Notes: a model not told the origin generated them from the letters alone. 64,000 nucleotides of DNA from Streptomyces griseicoloratus (GCF_014534645.1 NZ_JACVQF010000223.1:248001-312000); one strand, 5' to 3'; positions 33,525 through 42,962 are shown, counted from the stretch's first letter. Numbers and translations are program-made.

Positions 33525-34349
33525 TTACTTCGTCACCGTGAAGTTCCTGAGGATCGCCGTCGTCAGGGCCGGGTCGCCCTCCGTCTTGACGCGGTCCGCC
33601 ACCGCCTCCGGCGTCACCCGGCCGCAGGCCAGGCGGACGTACGTCTCCCAGTCGAGGGTGAGGGTGGCGGCCGGGCCGAGGGCGGGGGCCGTCTCCAGGG
33701 TGCCGCGGCCCTGGATGTCGACGCGGATCGTGCGCAGGAACTCGACCGGACCGTGGACGTCGAAGACGACGGCCGAGCTGCGCGGCGCGCTCGCGTCCTC
33801 GGCGACGACGCGCGGGAGCTCGGCCAGCAGCACGTCACGGGCGACGTGCGCGCCCGGGGAGTCGAGGTTGCCGGGACGGCCGAGGGCCGTGCGCAGGTCC
33901 TGTTCGTGCACCCACACGTCGAAGGCGTGCCGGCGCATGGACTCCTCCAGCGTCAGGTCGGCGCCGTAGGGGCCGCGGACCTTGGTGCCCGGGTCCCGCG
34001 ACTCGTTCCGCAGCTGACGGTTGCGCCGGATGATCATGTACTCCAGCTCGGACGTCATCTCCGGCGCCGTGTGGTGGCGGCGGACGTCGACCTGCATCTC
34101 CATGTAGCGCTGGTGGTCGTTGGTGACGTGGAACAGGTCGCGCGGGAGGGTGTGGATGGGGCGCGGGTCGCCCAGCATCTCGGAGTCCAGGCCCATGACG
34201 TGGGAGACGACGTCCCGCACCGACCAGCCCGGGCAGGGGGTGCGGCGGTTCCACTCTGCCTCCACGAGGTGCTGGACCAGCTCGGATATCGCCTCGATGG
34301 AGTGAGTCCAGGCGTCGGCGTAGGGCTGGAGGGTGGGATGCAGACTCAC
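33525..34349 (-). CDS. Maleylpyruvate isomerase-type mycothiol-dependent enzyme
   Basis: A 274-residue protein of the DinB/YfiT superfamily, maleylpyruvate-isomerase N-terminal subgroup. Such enzymes use mycothiol, the actinobacterial thiol, for isomerisation, conjugation or detoxification. The signature RTPCPGWSVRDVVSHVMG (metal His included) is near residue 37, and MRRHAFDVWVHEQDLR supplies the second His pair near residue 140. The C-terminal SCP2-like domain (from about residue 175) carries FLRTIRVDIQGRG and TLDWETYVRLACGR. Substrate unknown. Stand-alone gene. Confidence 0.85.
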   Translation of the reverse strand: MSLHPTLQPYADAWTHSIEAISELVQHLVEAEWNRRTPCPGWSVRDVVSHVMGLDSEMLGDPRPIHTLPRDLFHVTNDHQRYMEMQVDVRRHHTAPEMTSELEYMIIRRNRQLRNESRDPGTKVRGPYGADLTLEESMRRHAFDVWVHEQDLRTALGRPGNLDSPGAHVARDVLLAELPRVVAEDASAPRSSAVVFDVHGPVEFLRTIRVDIQGRGTLETAPALGPAATLTLDWETYVRLACGRVTPEAVADRVKTEGDPALTTAILRNFTVTK

Positions 34350-34531
34350 GGAACGGGACCCCTCGGCGGTCGGTACACGGGCAGGTTGTGGCGGCGGTGC
34401 CAGTGGGAGGTGGCTGCGGTCGGCGGGCGTCTTGGGAGGCTAAGTTACGCTGCTGTGCGGCACCCCGGCAGTGCTTTCGTGTGACGATCGTAGGCCCGTG
34501 TGGACGGCTCGAATGCCAGGACGGTGGTAGT

Positions 34532-35356
34532 GTGCGCGCCTCTGTGATCCAGATCGCCGTGAACGAGGACGAAACGGTCGAAGCGCGCCGCCGGCGGGCG
34601 GCGTCGCTGGTACGGCAGCAGGAGGGCGCCGATCTCGTCGTCCTGCCGGAGCTGTGGACCACGGGCGCCTTCGCCTTCGACGAGTTCGGCACCGGCGCCG
34701 AGCCGCTCCGGGGCCCGACGTACGAGGCGATGGCCAAGGCCGCGAGCGAGGCGGGCGTGTGGCTGCACGCGGGGTCCGTCCCCGAGCGCGCCCCCGACGG
34801 ACAGCTCTTCAACACCTCTCTCGTCTTCTCCCCCTCCGGTGACCTGGCCGCCGCCTACCGCAAGATCCACCGGTTCGGCTTCGACAAGGGCGAGGCCGTG
34901 CTGATGGGCGCGGGCAGCGAGCTGGTGACGGTCCGTCTGCCGCACACCACCCTGGGCGTGGCGACCTGTTACGACCTCCGCTTCCCCGAGCTCTTCCGCG
35001 GCCTCGTCGACGCCGGTGCCGAGACCTTCGTCGTCCCGGCGGGCTGGCCGGAGCGCCGGCGGTCCCACTGGACGCTCCTGGCACAGGCGCGGGCGGTGGA
35101 GAACCAGGCGTTCGTCCTCGCCTGCGGAACGGCCGGGACGCACGCCGGAGTTCCGCAGGCCGGTCACTCGATCGTGGTCGACCCCTGGGGCGAGGTGCTG
35201 GCGGAGGCCGGCGCGGACGAGGAGATCCTCACGGTCGAGTTCGACCCGCAGAAGGTGACGAGGACCCGGGAGCAGTTCCCGGCGCTGAAGGACCGGGTGC
35301 TGGGCCTGGAAACTCCCTGGCGTCAGGGGCAGGGGCAGGGGCAGGGGCAGGGGTAG
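34532..35356 (+). CDS. Carbon-nitrogen hydrolase (nitrilase superfamily amidase)
   Basis: A 274-residue cytosolic hydrolase. The Glu-Lys-Cys triad is complete: Glu in VLPELWTTG (about residue 40), Lys in YRKIHRFGFDKGE (about 111) and Cys in VATCYDLRFPELFR (about 147). Overall closest in layout to omega-amidase/Nit2-like or deaminated-glutathione amidases. The GTG start follows a GGTGGTAG stretch and fits family length. The last ~10 residues are Gln-Gly repeats generated by a hexanucleotide repeat and are unlikely to be functional. Confidence 0.9.
   Translation: MRASVIQIAVNEDETVEARRRRAASLVRQQEGADLVVLPELWTTGAFAFDEFGTGAEPLRGPTYEAMAKAASEAGVWLHAGSVPERAPDGQLFNTSLVFSPSGDLAAAYRKIHRFGFDKGEAVLMGAGSELVTVRLPHTTLGVATCYDLRFPELFRGLVDAGAETFVVPAGWPERRRSHWTLLAQARAVENQAFVLACGTAGTHAGVPQAGHSIVVDPWGEVLAEAGADEEILTVEFDPQKVTRTREQFPALKDRVLGLETPWRQGQGQGQGQG
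35326..35353 (+). repeat. Hexanucleotide (GGGGCA) tandem repeat, G-quadruplex candidate
   Basis: Five GGGG tracts, each separated by CA, end at the amidase stop codon. Four tracts with two-base loops are enough to fold a compact G-quadruplex on the coding strand or mRNA. It encodes the Gln-Gly tail of the amidase. Confidence 0.8.
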
Positions 35357-35400
35357 GGACAGGGACACGGACACGGCCAGGGCGGCGTGTCCGACGGGCC

Positions 35401-35895
35401 CTAGTCCCGCTCGCGTTCCTTCTCCGCCAGGTGGATGACGCACACCGTCAGCGCGATCAGCAGCGCCGGGTCCGCGTCGTCCCGGACGACGTCCACGCCG
35501 TAGGTGTCCCGGAGGGTCACCAGGCGCCGCGAGGCGACGGCCAGCAGTTCACCGTCGTACTCGATGGCGAACTCCCGGTCGAGGATCCTGCCGCTGACGT
35601 CCAGCTCGGTTCCGTCGGCCAGGGACACCCGGTAGTGATTGCGCAGCAGGGAGAGCCGTTTGCGCCTGATCGTCGCCAGCGGCCCGCCGCCCCGCTCGAT
35701 CACCATGGTGTCCCGCAGGGCGAACATCTTCTGGTGGATGTCGATCAGGACCCGCCCCTGGGCGTCCTTCAGCTCCCAGGTGTCGCGCAGCCGCAACGCC
35801 TTGCCGTCGACGAGGTACGCCTTGTTGCCCTCGGCGTCCTCGATCCAGTAGTCGTCGCCGAAGCCGAGGAGCCGGTCGTACACGAGGAATCTCAT
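35401..35895 (-). CDS. LURP-one-related (tubby-like) family protein
   Basis: A 164-residue protein with the LOR fold, a beta-barrel around a central helix related to Tubby and scramblase domains and to Bacillus YxjI. Typical repeated strands include RFLVYDRLLGFGDDYWIED, GKALRLRDTWELKD and RVLIDIHQKMFALRDTM. The molecular role of the bacterial family is not established. The ATG overlaps the stop of the GlxA regulator by ATGA, so it is translated with that regulator. Confidence 0.8.
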   Translation of the reverse strand: MRFLVYDRLLGFGDDYWIEDAEGNKAYLVDGKALRLRDTWELKDAQGRVLIDIHQKMFALRDTMVIERGGGPLATIRRKRLSLLRNHYRVSLADGTELDVSGRILDREFAIEYDGELLAVASRRLVTLRDTYGVDVVRDDADPALLIALTVCVIHLAEKERERD

Positions 35896-36896
35896 GGCGT
35901 GATCGCTTCCCGCGCACCCGTCCCGAAACGCCGCCGGTAGGCCGACGGGCTGAGCCCGGTCTCGCGCCGCAGCCGGATCCGCAGGTTGGCAGCGGTCCCC
36001 AGCCCGCTGCGGGCCGCCACCACGTCCAGCCGCTCCTCGCCGCGCTCGATCAGCCGCCGCGCGAGGGTCACCCGCTCGGCCGTGAGCCAGGCGAGCGGGG
36101 TCGTCCCCAGCTGCGCCCGGAACCGCCGGTGCAGCGTGGCCGGGGACACCGCCGCGCGGGCCGCCAGACCGGCCACCGTCAGCGGCTCGCCCAGCCGCTC
36201 CTGCGCCCACTCCAGCAGCGGCGCGAGCGATGCGTCCGGCACGTCCGGCACCGGCCGCTCCAGGAACTGCCGCTGGCCCCCGTCCCGGTGCGCGGCGAAC
36301 ACCAGCCGCCGGGAGACGGCGTTCGCGATCTCGGCGCCGTGGTCCCGGCGCCAGATGTGCAGCCCGAGGTCCAGTGCGGCGGCGCTGCCCGCCGCCGTGA
36401 GGATGTCGCCCTCGTCCACGAACAGCACGTCCGGCTGGAGCAGTACGCGCGGGTGCAGCCGGCGGAAGGAGTCCGCCCACAGCCAGTGCGTCGCGGCCCG
36501 CCGCCCGTCCAGGAGCCCGGCCTCGGCGAGTGCGAAGCTGCCGGTGCACAGGCTCATCACGCGGGCGCCGCGTGCGTGGGTGCGCCGGATCGCGTCCAGT
36601 ACGGCGGGGCCGCGCGGCACGACGTTGTCCGGCCGGCCGGGCACGACGAGCGTGTCCGCGTCGTCCACGGCGTCCAGTCCGGGCACGCCGGTGAGCGTGA
36701 AGAACCCGTGGTTCATCCGCACCCGGGGCGTCGGCGTGCACAGGGTCACCTCGTACAACGGCCCCGGCAGCCCCAGCTCGGGGCGGGGCAGACCGAACAG
36801 CTCGGTGGCGCAGCCCACCTCGAACGGATTGGTGCCCTCGTCGACGATCACCGCGACCCGGTGGGGGCGCGAGGGCTGAGAGGATCCTTGCGGCAT
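35892..36896 (-). CDS. GlxA family transcriptional regulator (DJ-1/PfpI domain plus AraC HTH)
   Basis: A 334-residue regulator. The N-terminal class I glutamine-amidotransferase-like (DJ-1/PfpI) domain occupies about residues 10-190, with the nucleophile-position Cys in SLCTGSFALAEAGLL near 117. The C-terminal AraC DNA-binding domain (about 225-325) has two HTH elements (LTVAGLAARAAVSPATLHRRF and RLDVVAARSGLGTAANLRIR). The divergent cupin gene 52 bp away and the overlapping LURP gene are the likeliest targets. Confidence 0.92.
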   Translation of the reverse strand: MPQGSSQPSRPHRVAVIVDEGTNPFEVGCATELFGLPRPELGLPGPLYEVTLCTPTPRVRMNHGFFTLTGVPGLDAVDDADTLVVPGRPDNVVPRGPAVLDAIRRTHARGARVMSLCTGSFALAEAGLLDGRRAATHWLWADSFRRLHPRVLLQPDVLFVDEGDILTAAGSAAALDLGLHIWRRDHGAEIANAVSRRLVFAAHRDGGQRQFLERPVPDVPDASLAPLLEWAQERLGEPLTVAGLAARAAVSPATLHRRFRAQLGTTPLAWLTAERVTLARRLIERGEERLDVVAARSGLGTAANLRIRLRRETGLSPSAYRRRFGTGAREAITP

Positions 36897-36948
36897 GTGC
36901 GATTCCTAGCACTTATGCGACGGCCCGGTCACCCCCGACGATGACGTC

Positions 36949-37341
36949 ATGACCCAGGAACCGATCTCCCTCTCCTCCGCCCTCGCCTCCTTCACCGAGA
37001 AGTGGAGCCCCCGCATCGTCACCGCCGTCAACGACTGCGACGTCCGTGTCGCCAAGGTCGAGGGCGAGCACGTCTGGCACGTGCACGACCACACCGACGA
37101 GTTCTTCCTCGTCCTCGACGGCGAGCTCCACATCGGCCTGCGCGAGCCGGCCGGCGAGCGCACGGTCGTCCTGCCGAAGGGCTCGGTCTTCACGGTCCCG
37201 CGCGGCACGGAACACAAGCCGTACGCGCCCGTCCCCACGGCCATCCTGGTGTTCGAGCCGACCGGCACCCTCACCGTCGGCGACCGGCACGACGAGGTGC
37301 CGGACCACGTGGACGCGACGACGGGGCATGCGCTGACGTGA
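36949..37341 (+). CDS. Small cupin-domain protein
   Basis: A 130-residue single-domain cupin. Motif 1 is WHVHDHTDEFFLVLDGE (metal-site His, His, Glu) and motif 2 is PRGTEHKPY (fourth ligand His). It is likely a cytosolic metal-binding enzyme or sensor; substrate unknown. It is divergent from the GlxA regulator and 29 bp ahead of the thioredoxin-NHL gene. Confidence 0.85.
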   Translation: MTQEPISLSSALASFTEKWSPRIVTAVNDCDVRVAKVEGEHVWHVHDHTDEFFLVLDGELHIGLREPAGERTVVLPKGSVFTVPRGTEHKPYAPVPTAILVFEPTGTLTVGDRHDEVPDHVDATTGHALT

Positions 37342-37370
37342 ATGTCCGAGCCGGGTGGCACCCTTGGTCC

Positions 37371-39200
37371 ATGAGCGATTCCACCCCGGCTCCGACCGGC
37401 CGCCGCGCCCGAGTCCGCGCCCCCGAGCTGATCGGCAAGGGCGGATGGCTGAACACGGGCGGGAAGCAGTACAGCCTCGCCGACCTGCGGGGACGCATCG
37501 TCGTCCTGGACTTCTGGACCTTCTGCTGCATCAACTGCCTGCACGTCCTCGACGAGCTGCGCGAGCTGGAGGAGAAGCACCGGGACACGGTCGTGATCAT
37601 CGGCGTGCACTCGCCGAAGTTCGTCCACGAGGCCGAGCACCAGGCTGTCGTCGACGCCGTGGAGCGCTACGGCGTGGAGCACCCGGTGCTCGACGACCCG
37701 GAGCTGGCCACCTGGAAGCAGTACGCGGTGCGCGCCTGGCCGACGCTGGTCGTCATCGACCCGGAGGGCTACGTCGTCGCCCAGCACGCCGGCGAGGGGC
37801 ACGCGCACGCCATCGAGCGGCTGATCGACGAGCTGGAGGCCGAGCACGCGGCGAAGGGCACGCTGCGGCGCGGCGACGGGCCGTACGTGGCGCCGGAGCC
37901 GGAGCCGACCACGCTGCGCTTCCCCGGCAAGGCGCTGCTGCTGCCGTCCGGGAACTTCCTGGTCAGCGACACCACCCGGCACCAGCTGGTGGAGCTGGCG
38001 GAGGACGGGGAGAGCGTCGTGCGGCGGATCGGGACCGGCGTGCGCGGGCTCGTGGACGGCCCGGCCGGGGCCGCCGCCTTCAACGAGCCGCAGGGCCTCG
38101 CCCTCCTGGATGACGGTTCGGTGGTCGTCGCCGACACTGTCAACCACGCCTTGCGCCGGCTGGACCTCGGCTCCGGCGAGGTCACCACGCTGGCCGGCAC
38201 CGGCCGTCAGTGGATGCAGGGCGAGCCCACCTCCGGCCCCGGCCGCGACGTCAGCCTGTCCTCGCCGTGGGACGTCGCATGGTGGAACGGCAAGGTGTGG
38301 ATCGCCATGGCCGGCGTCCATCAGCTCTGGGCGTACGACCCCGCCGACGGCTCCGTCGCCGTCACGGCGGGCACGACCAACGAGGGGCTCGTCGACGGGC
38401 CCGGCGGCGAGGCGTGGTTCGCGCAGCCGTCCGGTCTCGCGGCCACGGACGAGCGGCTGTGGGTCGCCGACTCCGAGACGTCCGCCCTGCGCTGGGTGGA
38501 CCGGGAGGGTGCCGTGCACACGGCCGTCGGCACCGGTCTGTTCGACTTCGGGCACCGTGACGGTGCCGCCGGGCAGGCGCTGCTCCAGCACCCGCTGGGC
38601 GTCACCGCGCTGCCCGACGGCTCCGTGGCGGTCAGCGACACCTACAACCACGCCCTGCGCCGCTACGACCCGGCGAGCGGCGAGGTGACCACGCTGGCCA
38701 CGGATCTGCGGGAGCCGAGCGACGCGGTACTGGCCGGGGACGACATCGTGGTCGTGGAGTCGGCCCGGCACCGGCTGACCCGGCTGCGGCTGCCCGAGGA
38801 GGCGGTCCGTGTGGAGGCGGTCGCCCACCGCACCCAGCGGGCGGCCACGGAGGTGGCGCCGGGCACGCTGCGGCTGGAGGTGATCTTCCAGGCGCCGTCG
38901 GGCCAGAAGCTCGACACCCGCTACGGCCCCTCGACCCGGCTGCTGGTCTCTTCCACCCCGCCCGGGCTGCTGCGCGCCGGTGAGGGCGCGGGGACGGACC
39001 TGACCCGCGAGCTGGAGCTCGACCCGGACGTGCCGGAGGGCGTCCTGCACGTCTCCGCGATGGCGGCGTCCTGCGACGACGATCCGGCCAACGAGTACCC
39101 GGCCTGCCATGTCCACCAGCAGGACTGGGGCGTGCCGGTCCGGCTCACCGAGGCGGGCGCGGACCGTCTGCCGCTGGTCCTGGCCGGGCTGGACGGCTGA
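37371..39200 (+). CDS. Thioredoxin-like domain fused to NHL-repeat beta-propeller
   Basis: A 609-residue protein. A thioredoxin/TlpA-like domain (about residues 15-160) has the redox motif CINC in FWTFCCINCLHVL. It is followed by a six-bladed NHL propeller (about 180-490) with repeats such as FNEPQGLALLDDGSVVVADT and a further beta domain. The architecture equals NHLRC2-type proteins. No signal peptide is visible, so a cytosolic role is likely. The biochemical function is unproven. The ATG lacks a strong ribosome site but starts the conserved region. Confidence 0.88.
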   Translation: MSDSTPAPTGRRARVRAPELIGKGGWLNTGGKQYSLADLRGRIVVLDFWTFCCINCLHVLDELRELEEKHRDTVVIIGVHSPKFVHEAEHQAVVDAVERYGVEHPVLDDPELATWKQYAVRAWPTLVVIDPEGYVVAQHAGEGHAHAIERLIDELEAEHAAKGTLRRGDGPYVAPEPEPTTLRFPGKALLLPSGNFLVSDTTRHQLVELAEDGESVVRRIGTGVRGLVDGPAGAAAFNEPQGLALLDDGSVVVADTVNHALRRLDLGSGEVTTLAGTGRQWMQGEPTSGPGRDVSLSSPWDVAWWNGKVWIAMAGVHQLWAYDPADGSVAVTAGTTNEGLVDGPGGEAWFAQPSGLAATDERLWVADSETSALRWVDREGAVHTAVGTGLFDFGHRDGAAGQALLQHPLGVTALPDGSVAVSDTYNHALRRYDPASGEVTTLATDLREPSDAVLAGDDIVVVESARHRLTRLRLPEEAVRVEAVAHRTQRAATEVAPGTLRLEVIFQAPSGQKLDTRYGPSTRLLVSSTPPGLLRAGEGAGTDLTRELELDPDVPEGVLHVSAMAASCDDDPANEYPACHVHQQDWGVPVRLTEAGADRLPLVLAGLDG

Positions 39201-39224
39201 CACCCGCGGGTCCGCGGGTGTCAG
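39197..39224. terminator. Perfect palindrome holding both convergent stop codons
   Basis: CTGACACCCGCGG and CCGCGGGTGTCAG form a 13-bp perfect stem with a two-base centre. The TGA of the NHL gene and the TGA of the DUF6458 gene are its symmetric ends, so it can terminate both convergent genes. Confidence 0.75.
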
Positions 39225-39472
39225 ACGCCGTAGCCGTCGCGGTACCCGTCGCCGCGGCGGCGGGTCGTCGGGTCGTCGACGACCGGGGTCGTCGGCGGTA
39301 CCACCACGCGTCGGCGCCGGGCGATGCTGCTGAAGGTCGCCACGCCGATCAGGCCGACGACCATGAGGATGACGCCGACCAGGTCGAGGTTGACGCCCCG
39401 CATGTCCCAGTCGGTCGCGAACGTGAGGATGGCTCCCACGGCGATGAGGATGATGCACCCGCCGAGGCCCAT
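39221..39472 (-). CDS. Small DUF6458-type membrane protein
   Basis: An 83-residue protein with two helices (GLGGCIILIAVGAILTFAT and LVGVILMVVGLIGVATFSS) joined by a short outer loop with DWDMRGVNLDL. A basic, Arg-rich cytoplasmic tail follows. I recognise the pattern as the actinobacterial DUF6458 family; function unknown. The start ATG begins the conserved MGLGG motif. Confidence 0.78.
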   Translation of the reverse strand: MGLGGCIILIAVGAILTFATDWDMRGVNLDLVGVILMVVGLIGVATFSSIARRRRVVVPPTTPVVDDPTTRRRGDGYRDGYGV

Positions 39473-39573
39473 GAGTGTCGCCTCCCTGGAGATCCGGTCG
39501 GTCCGGGCTTTCCGGTCGATCCGGTTCCGGGCGGGTACCCCGGGCGTCAACCCCCATGCCGTGGTGTGCCGTT

Positions 39574-40872
39574 CTACGGCTGGAGGAAGGCCACCAGGGA
39601 GTTCGCGAGCAGGTGCGGGTCGTCGGCGCCGCACAACTCCCGGGCGCTGTGCATCGACAGGATGGCCACGCCGATGTCCACGGTCCGGATGCCGTGCCGG
39701 GCCGCGGTGATGGGGCCGATCGTCGTGCCGCAGGGCATGGAGTTGTTGGAGACGAAGGACTGGAAGGGGACGTCCGCCTTCTCGCAGGCGGCGACCCACA
39801 CCGCGCGGCCCGAACCGTCCGTGGCGTAGCGGTTGTTGACGTTGACCTTGAGGATGGGGCCGCCGTTGACGCGGGGGTGGTGCGTCGGGTCGTGCCGTTC
39901 CGCGTAGTTGGGGTGGACGGCGTGGCCGGTGTCCGACGACAGGCACACCGTGGCCGCGAACGCCCTCGCCCGGTCCTCGTAGGAGCCCCCGCGCGCGAAC
40001 ACCGAGCGCTCCAGTACGCCGCCGAGCAGGGGTCCGTCCGCGCCGGTGTCCGACTGGGAGCCGTTCTCCTCGTGGTCGAAGGCGGCGAGGACGGGGATGT
40101 GGGTGAGCTCCGTCCCGGCCGCCGCCACCGCCGTCAGCGCGGCCACGCCCGCGTGCACGGACAGCAGGTTGTCCATGCGGGGTCCGGCCACCAGTTCCCG
40201 GTCGCGGCCCAGGTACGCCGGGGGCTCCACGGAGTGGGTCATCAGGTCCCAGCCGGTCACCTCGCCCCGGGGGATCCCCGACTCCTCCTCCAGGAAGGCG
40301 ATCAGGTCGCCGTCGCGCACGGTGTCGCCGAGGCCCCAGACGGGCTGGAGGTGGCGCTGCTTGTCGAGCTTGAGGCCCTCCGTGGACACGTTGCGGTCCA
40401 TGTGGATGGCGAGCTGGGGGACACGCAGCAGCGGCCGGTCGACGTTCACCAGGCGCGTGGAGCCGTCGCGCAGGCTCAGGCGGCCGGCCAGGCCCAGGTC
40501 GCGGTCGAGCCAGGAGTTCATCAGCGGTCCGCCGTAGATCTCCACGGCGACCTGGCGCCAGCCGTGCGCCCCGCTGTCGGGGCGCGGCTTCACGCGCAGG
40601 TTGGGGGAGTCGGTGTGCGCGCCGACGATGCGGAAGGGGGTGTGCGGCGCGGCGCCCTCCGGGACGTACCAGGCCACGATCGCGCCGCCGCGCAGCACGT
40701 ACTTGCCGCCGCTCGTCCCGTCCCAGGCGTCCGTCTCCGCGACCTGCCGGAAGCCGGCCTTCTCCAGCCGGTCGGCGGCGTTCGCCACGGCGTGGTACGG
40801 CGTCGGGCTCGCGGCGAGGAAGGACATCAGGTCGTCGGTGTGGCCGCGGTCGAAACGAGGAGGTTCGCTCAT
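39574..40872 (-). CDS. M18 family aminopeptidase
   Basis: A 432-residue dinuclear zinc aminopeptidase releasing acidic or neutral N-terminal residues from peptides. Metal ligands are in VGAHTDSPNLRVK (His), the RMDN segment (Asp), FDHEENGS (Glu-Glu), the SSDTGHA region and the C-terminal ILSMHSARE (His). Full length for the family (aspartyl aminopeptidase-like). The ATG used is preceded by AAGGTG. A GTG three codons upstream is possible. A terminator separates it from the upstream acyl-CoA dehydrogenase gene. Confidence 0.93.
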   Translation of the reverse strand: MSEPPRFDRGHTDDLMSFLAASPTPYHAVANAADRLEKAGFRQVAETDAWDGTSGGKYVLRGGAIVAWYVPEGAAPHTPFRIVGAHTDSPNLRVKPRPDSGAHGWRQVAVEIYGGPLMNSWLDRDLGLAGRLSLRDGSTRLVNVDRPLLRVPQLAIHMDRNVSTEGLKLDKQRHLQPVWGLGDTVRDGDLIAFLEEESGIPRGEVTGWDLMTHSVEPPAYLGRDRELVAGPRMDNLLSVHAGVAALTAVAAAGTELTHIPVLAAFDHEENGSQSDTGADGPLLGGVLERSVFARGGSYEDRARAFAATVCLSSDTGHAVHPNYAERHDPTHHPRVNGGPILKVNVNNRYATDGSGRAVWVAACEKADVPFQSFVSNNSMPCGTTIGPITAARHGIRTVDIGVAILSMHSARELCGADDPHLLANSLVAFLQP

Positions 40873-40893
40873 GGGGTTCACCTTAACGACGGA

Positions 40894-40931
40894 CGAGGGC
40901 CCGCTTCCCGTCAGACGGGAGCGGGCCCTCG
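40894..40931 (-). terminator. Terminator after the acyl-CoA dehydrogenase gene
   Basis: A 12-bp stem CGAGGGCCCGCT / AGCGGGCCCTCG extends further with a bulge. It lies downstream of the dehydrogenase stop on the minus strand and just before the aminopeptidase start. Confidence 0.75.
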
Positions 40932-40992
40932 CAGGGGTGTGTGGGGTCTGTGGAGGGACCCTCGGAGCCTTGGCCCCGGTGTCTCGGATGTC

Positions 40993-42819
40993 TTAGAAGG
41001 CCGCCTCGTCCAGCTCCATCAGGTCCAGCTCGACGCCCTGGGCCACCTTGCGGGCCAGCGTGACGCCGGGCAGGACCTCGGCCGCGAAGAACTTCGCCGC
41101 GGCGATCTTGCCGGTGTAGAACGCCTTGTCCTTGGCGGAGGCCGTCGGCAGCTTTTCGGCGGCGACGGCGGCGCCCTTGAGGAGCAGGTAGCCGACGACC
41201 ACGTCACCGGAGGCGAGCAGCAGGCGGGTGGTGTTGAGGCCCACCTTGTAGATGTTCTTGACGTCCTGCTCGGTGGCGGCGAGGTCGGTGAGCATCAGGC
41301 CGACGATGGCCTCCAGCTCGACGGCGGCCTTGGCCAGGTGCTCGCGGGCGGCGGACAGCTCCTCGCCGCCGGTGCCGAGGGCCAGGAACTTCTTGATGTC
41401 CTCGGCGAGGGAGTTCAGCGCGGCGCCCTGGTTGCGGACGATCTTCCGGAAGAAGAAGTCCTGGCCCTGGATCGCCGTGGTGCCCTCGTACAGGGTGTCG
41501 ATCTTGGAGTCGCGGATGTACTGCTCGATCGGGTACTCCTGCAGGAAGCCGGAGCCGCCGAAGGTCTGCAGCGACTGGGCGAGCTGCTCGTAGGCCTTCT
41601 CCGAGCCGTAGCCCTTGACGATCGGCAGGAGCAGGTCGTTGAGGGCGTGCTCGGCGGAGGCGTCCTCGCCGTTCGCCTCCTTGACCTGGATCTCGTCCTG
41701 CACGGCCGCGGTGTACATCACGAGCGCGCGCATGCCCTCCGCGTACGCCTTCTGCGTCATCAGCGAGCGGCGCACGTCGGGGTGGTGGGTGATGGTGACC
41801 TTGGGCGCGGTCTTGTCCATGAAGTTGGCCAGGTCGGGGCCCTGGACGCGCTCCTTGGCGTACTCCAGGGCGTTGAGGTAGCCCGTGGAGAGGGTGGAGA
41901 TCGCCTTCGTGCCGACCATCATGCGGGCGAACTCGATGATGCGGAACATCTGGCGGATGCCGTCGTGCTTGTCGCCGATCAGCCAGCCCTTGGCGGGGTG
42001 CTGGTCGCCGAAGGTCATCTCGCAGGTGTTGGAGGCCTTCAGGCCCATCTTGTGCTCGACGTTGGTGGCGTAGACGCCGTTGCGCTCGCCCAGCTCGCCG
42101 GTCTCGAAGTCGAAGAGGTACTTCGGGACGAGGAACAGGGACAGGCCCTTGGTGCCGGGGCCGGCGCCCTCGGGGCGGGCGAGCACGTAGTGGAGGATGT
42201 TCTCCGACATGTCGTGCTCACCGGAGGTGATGAAGCGCTTCACGCCCTCGATGTGCCAGGAGCCGTCCTCCTGCTGCACGGCCTTGGTGCGGCCGGCGCC
42301 GACGTCCGAGCCGGCGTCCGGCTCGGTGAGGACCATGGTGGAGCCCCACTGCTTCTCGACGGCGATCTTCGCGATGTGCTTCTGGACCTCATTGCCCTCG
42401 TCGAAGAGGATGCCGGCGAAGGCCGGGCCGGAGGAGTACATCCACACGGCCGGGTTGGCGCCGAGGATCAGCTCCGCGTAGGCCCAGATGAGGGAGCGGG
42501 GAGAGGTCGTGCCGCCGATCTCCTCCGGCAGGCCGAGGCGCCAGTACTCGGAGTCCATGAAGGCCTGGTAGCTCTTCTTGAAGGAGGCGGGGACCGGCGC
42601 GGTGTTGGTCTCCGGGTCGAAGACCGGGGGGTTGCGGTCGGCGTCGGCGAAGGACTCGGCCAGCTCGTTCTCCGAGAGGCGGGTCAGCTCCTCCAGGATG
42701 CTCTTGGCGGTGTCGACGTCCATCTCGGCGAACGGGCCGGTGCCGTACAGCTTGTCGCGGCCGAGCACCTCGAAGAGGTTGAACTCGATGTCCCGGAGAT
42801 TCGGCTTGTAGTGCCCCAT
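40993..42819 (-). CDS. Acyl-CoA dehydrogenase (large, FadE5-like type)
   Basis: A 608-residue FAD enzyme that introduces the 2,3-double bond in acyl-CoA during beta-oxidation. FAD/substrate motifs include [13 protein letters not shown] (near residue 170) and the catalytic base Glu in [14 protein letters not shown] (near 455). The extra ~130-residue C-terminal helical domain (from [17 protein letters not shown]) and N-terminal extension mark the long actinobacterial subtype. ATG with GGAG nine bases upstream. Single-gene unit; no other beta-oxidation gene adjoins. Confidence 0.93.
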   Translation of the reverse strand: MGHYKPNLRDIEFNLFEVLGRDKLYGTGPFAEMDVDTAKSILEELTRLSENELAESFADADRNPPVFDPETNTAPVPASFKKSYQAFMDSEYWRLGLPEEIGGTTSPRSLIWAYAELILGANPAVWMYSSGPAFAGILFDEGNEVQKHIAKIAVEKQWGSTMVLTEPDAGSDVGAGRTKAVQQEDGSWHIEGVKRFITSGEHDMSENILHYVLARPEGAGPGTKGLSLFLVPKYLFDFETGELGERNGVYATNVEHKMGLKASNTCEMTFGDQHPAKGWLIGDKHDGIRQMFRIIEFARMMVGTKAISTLSTGYLNALEYAKERVQGPDLANFMDKTAPKVTITHHPDVRRSLMTQKAYAEGMRALVMYTAAVQDEIQVKEANGEDASAEHALNDLLLPIVKGYGSEKAYEQLAQSLQTFGGSGFLQEYPIEQYIRDSKIDTLYEGTTAIQGQDFFFRKIVRNQGAALNSLAEDIKKFLALGTGGEELSAAREHLAKAAVELEAIVGLMLTDLAATEQDVKNIYKVGLNTTRLLLASGDVVVGYLLLKGAAVAAEKLPTASAKDKAFYTGKIAAAKFFAAEVLPGVTLARKVAQGVELDLMELDEAAF

Positions 42820-42962
42820 GGCGACGGCTCCGTTGAGAGATCGGCGAGGCACTGTCTCCTCGCACCTGTTACGCGTACCAACTAGTAGCTAAGATGATGC
42901 TACCCGTCAGTAATAAGAAGCAACCCCGAGCGGGTCATCTGTGACTCGTTACTCTTTGCGGC

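Noticed and set aside
36906-39557. About 880-codon minus-strand frame opposite the cupin and thioredoxin-NHL genes
   Set aside because: No family pattern; the plus-strand proteins have intact cupin and CxxC/NHL motifs.
39475-42885. Very long open frame (over 1100 codons) on the plus strand across the aminopeptidase and dehydrogenase genes
   Set aside because: It is antisense to two clear enzymes and its composition is the Gly/Val/Asp/Arg bias of GC-rich antisense frames; no domain is recognisable.
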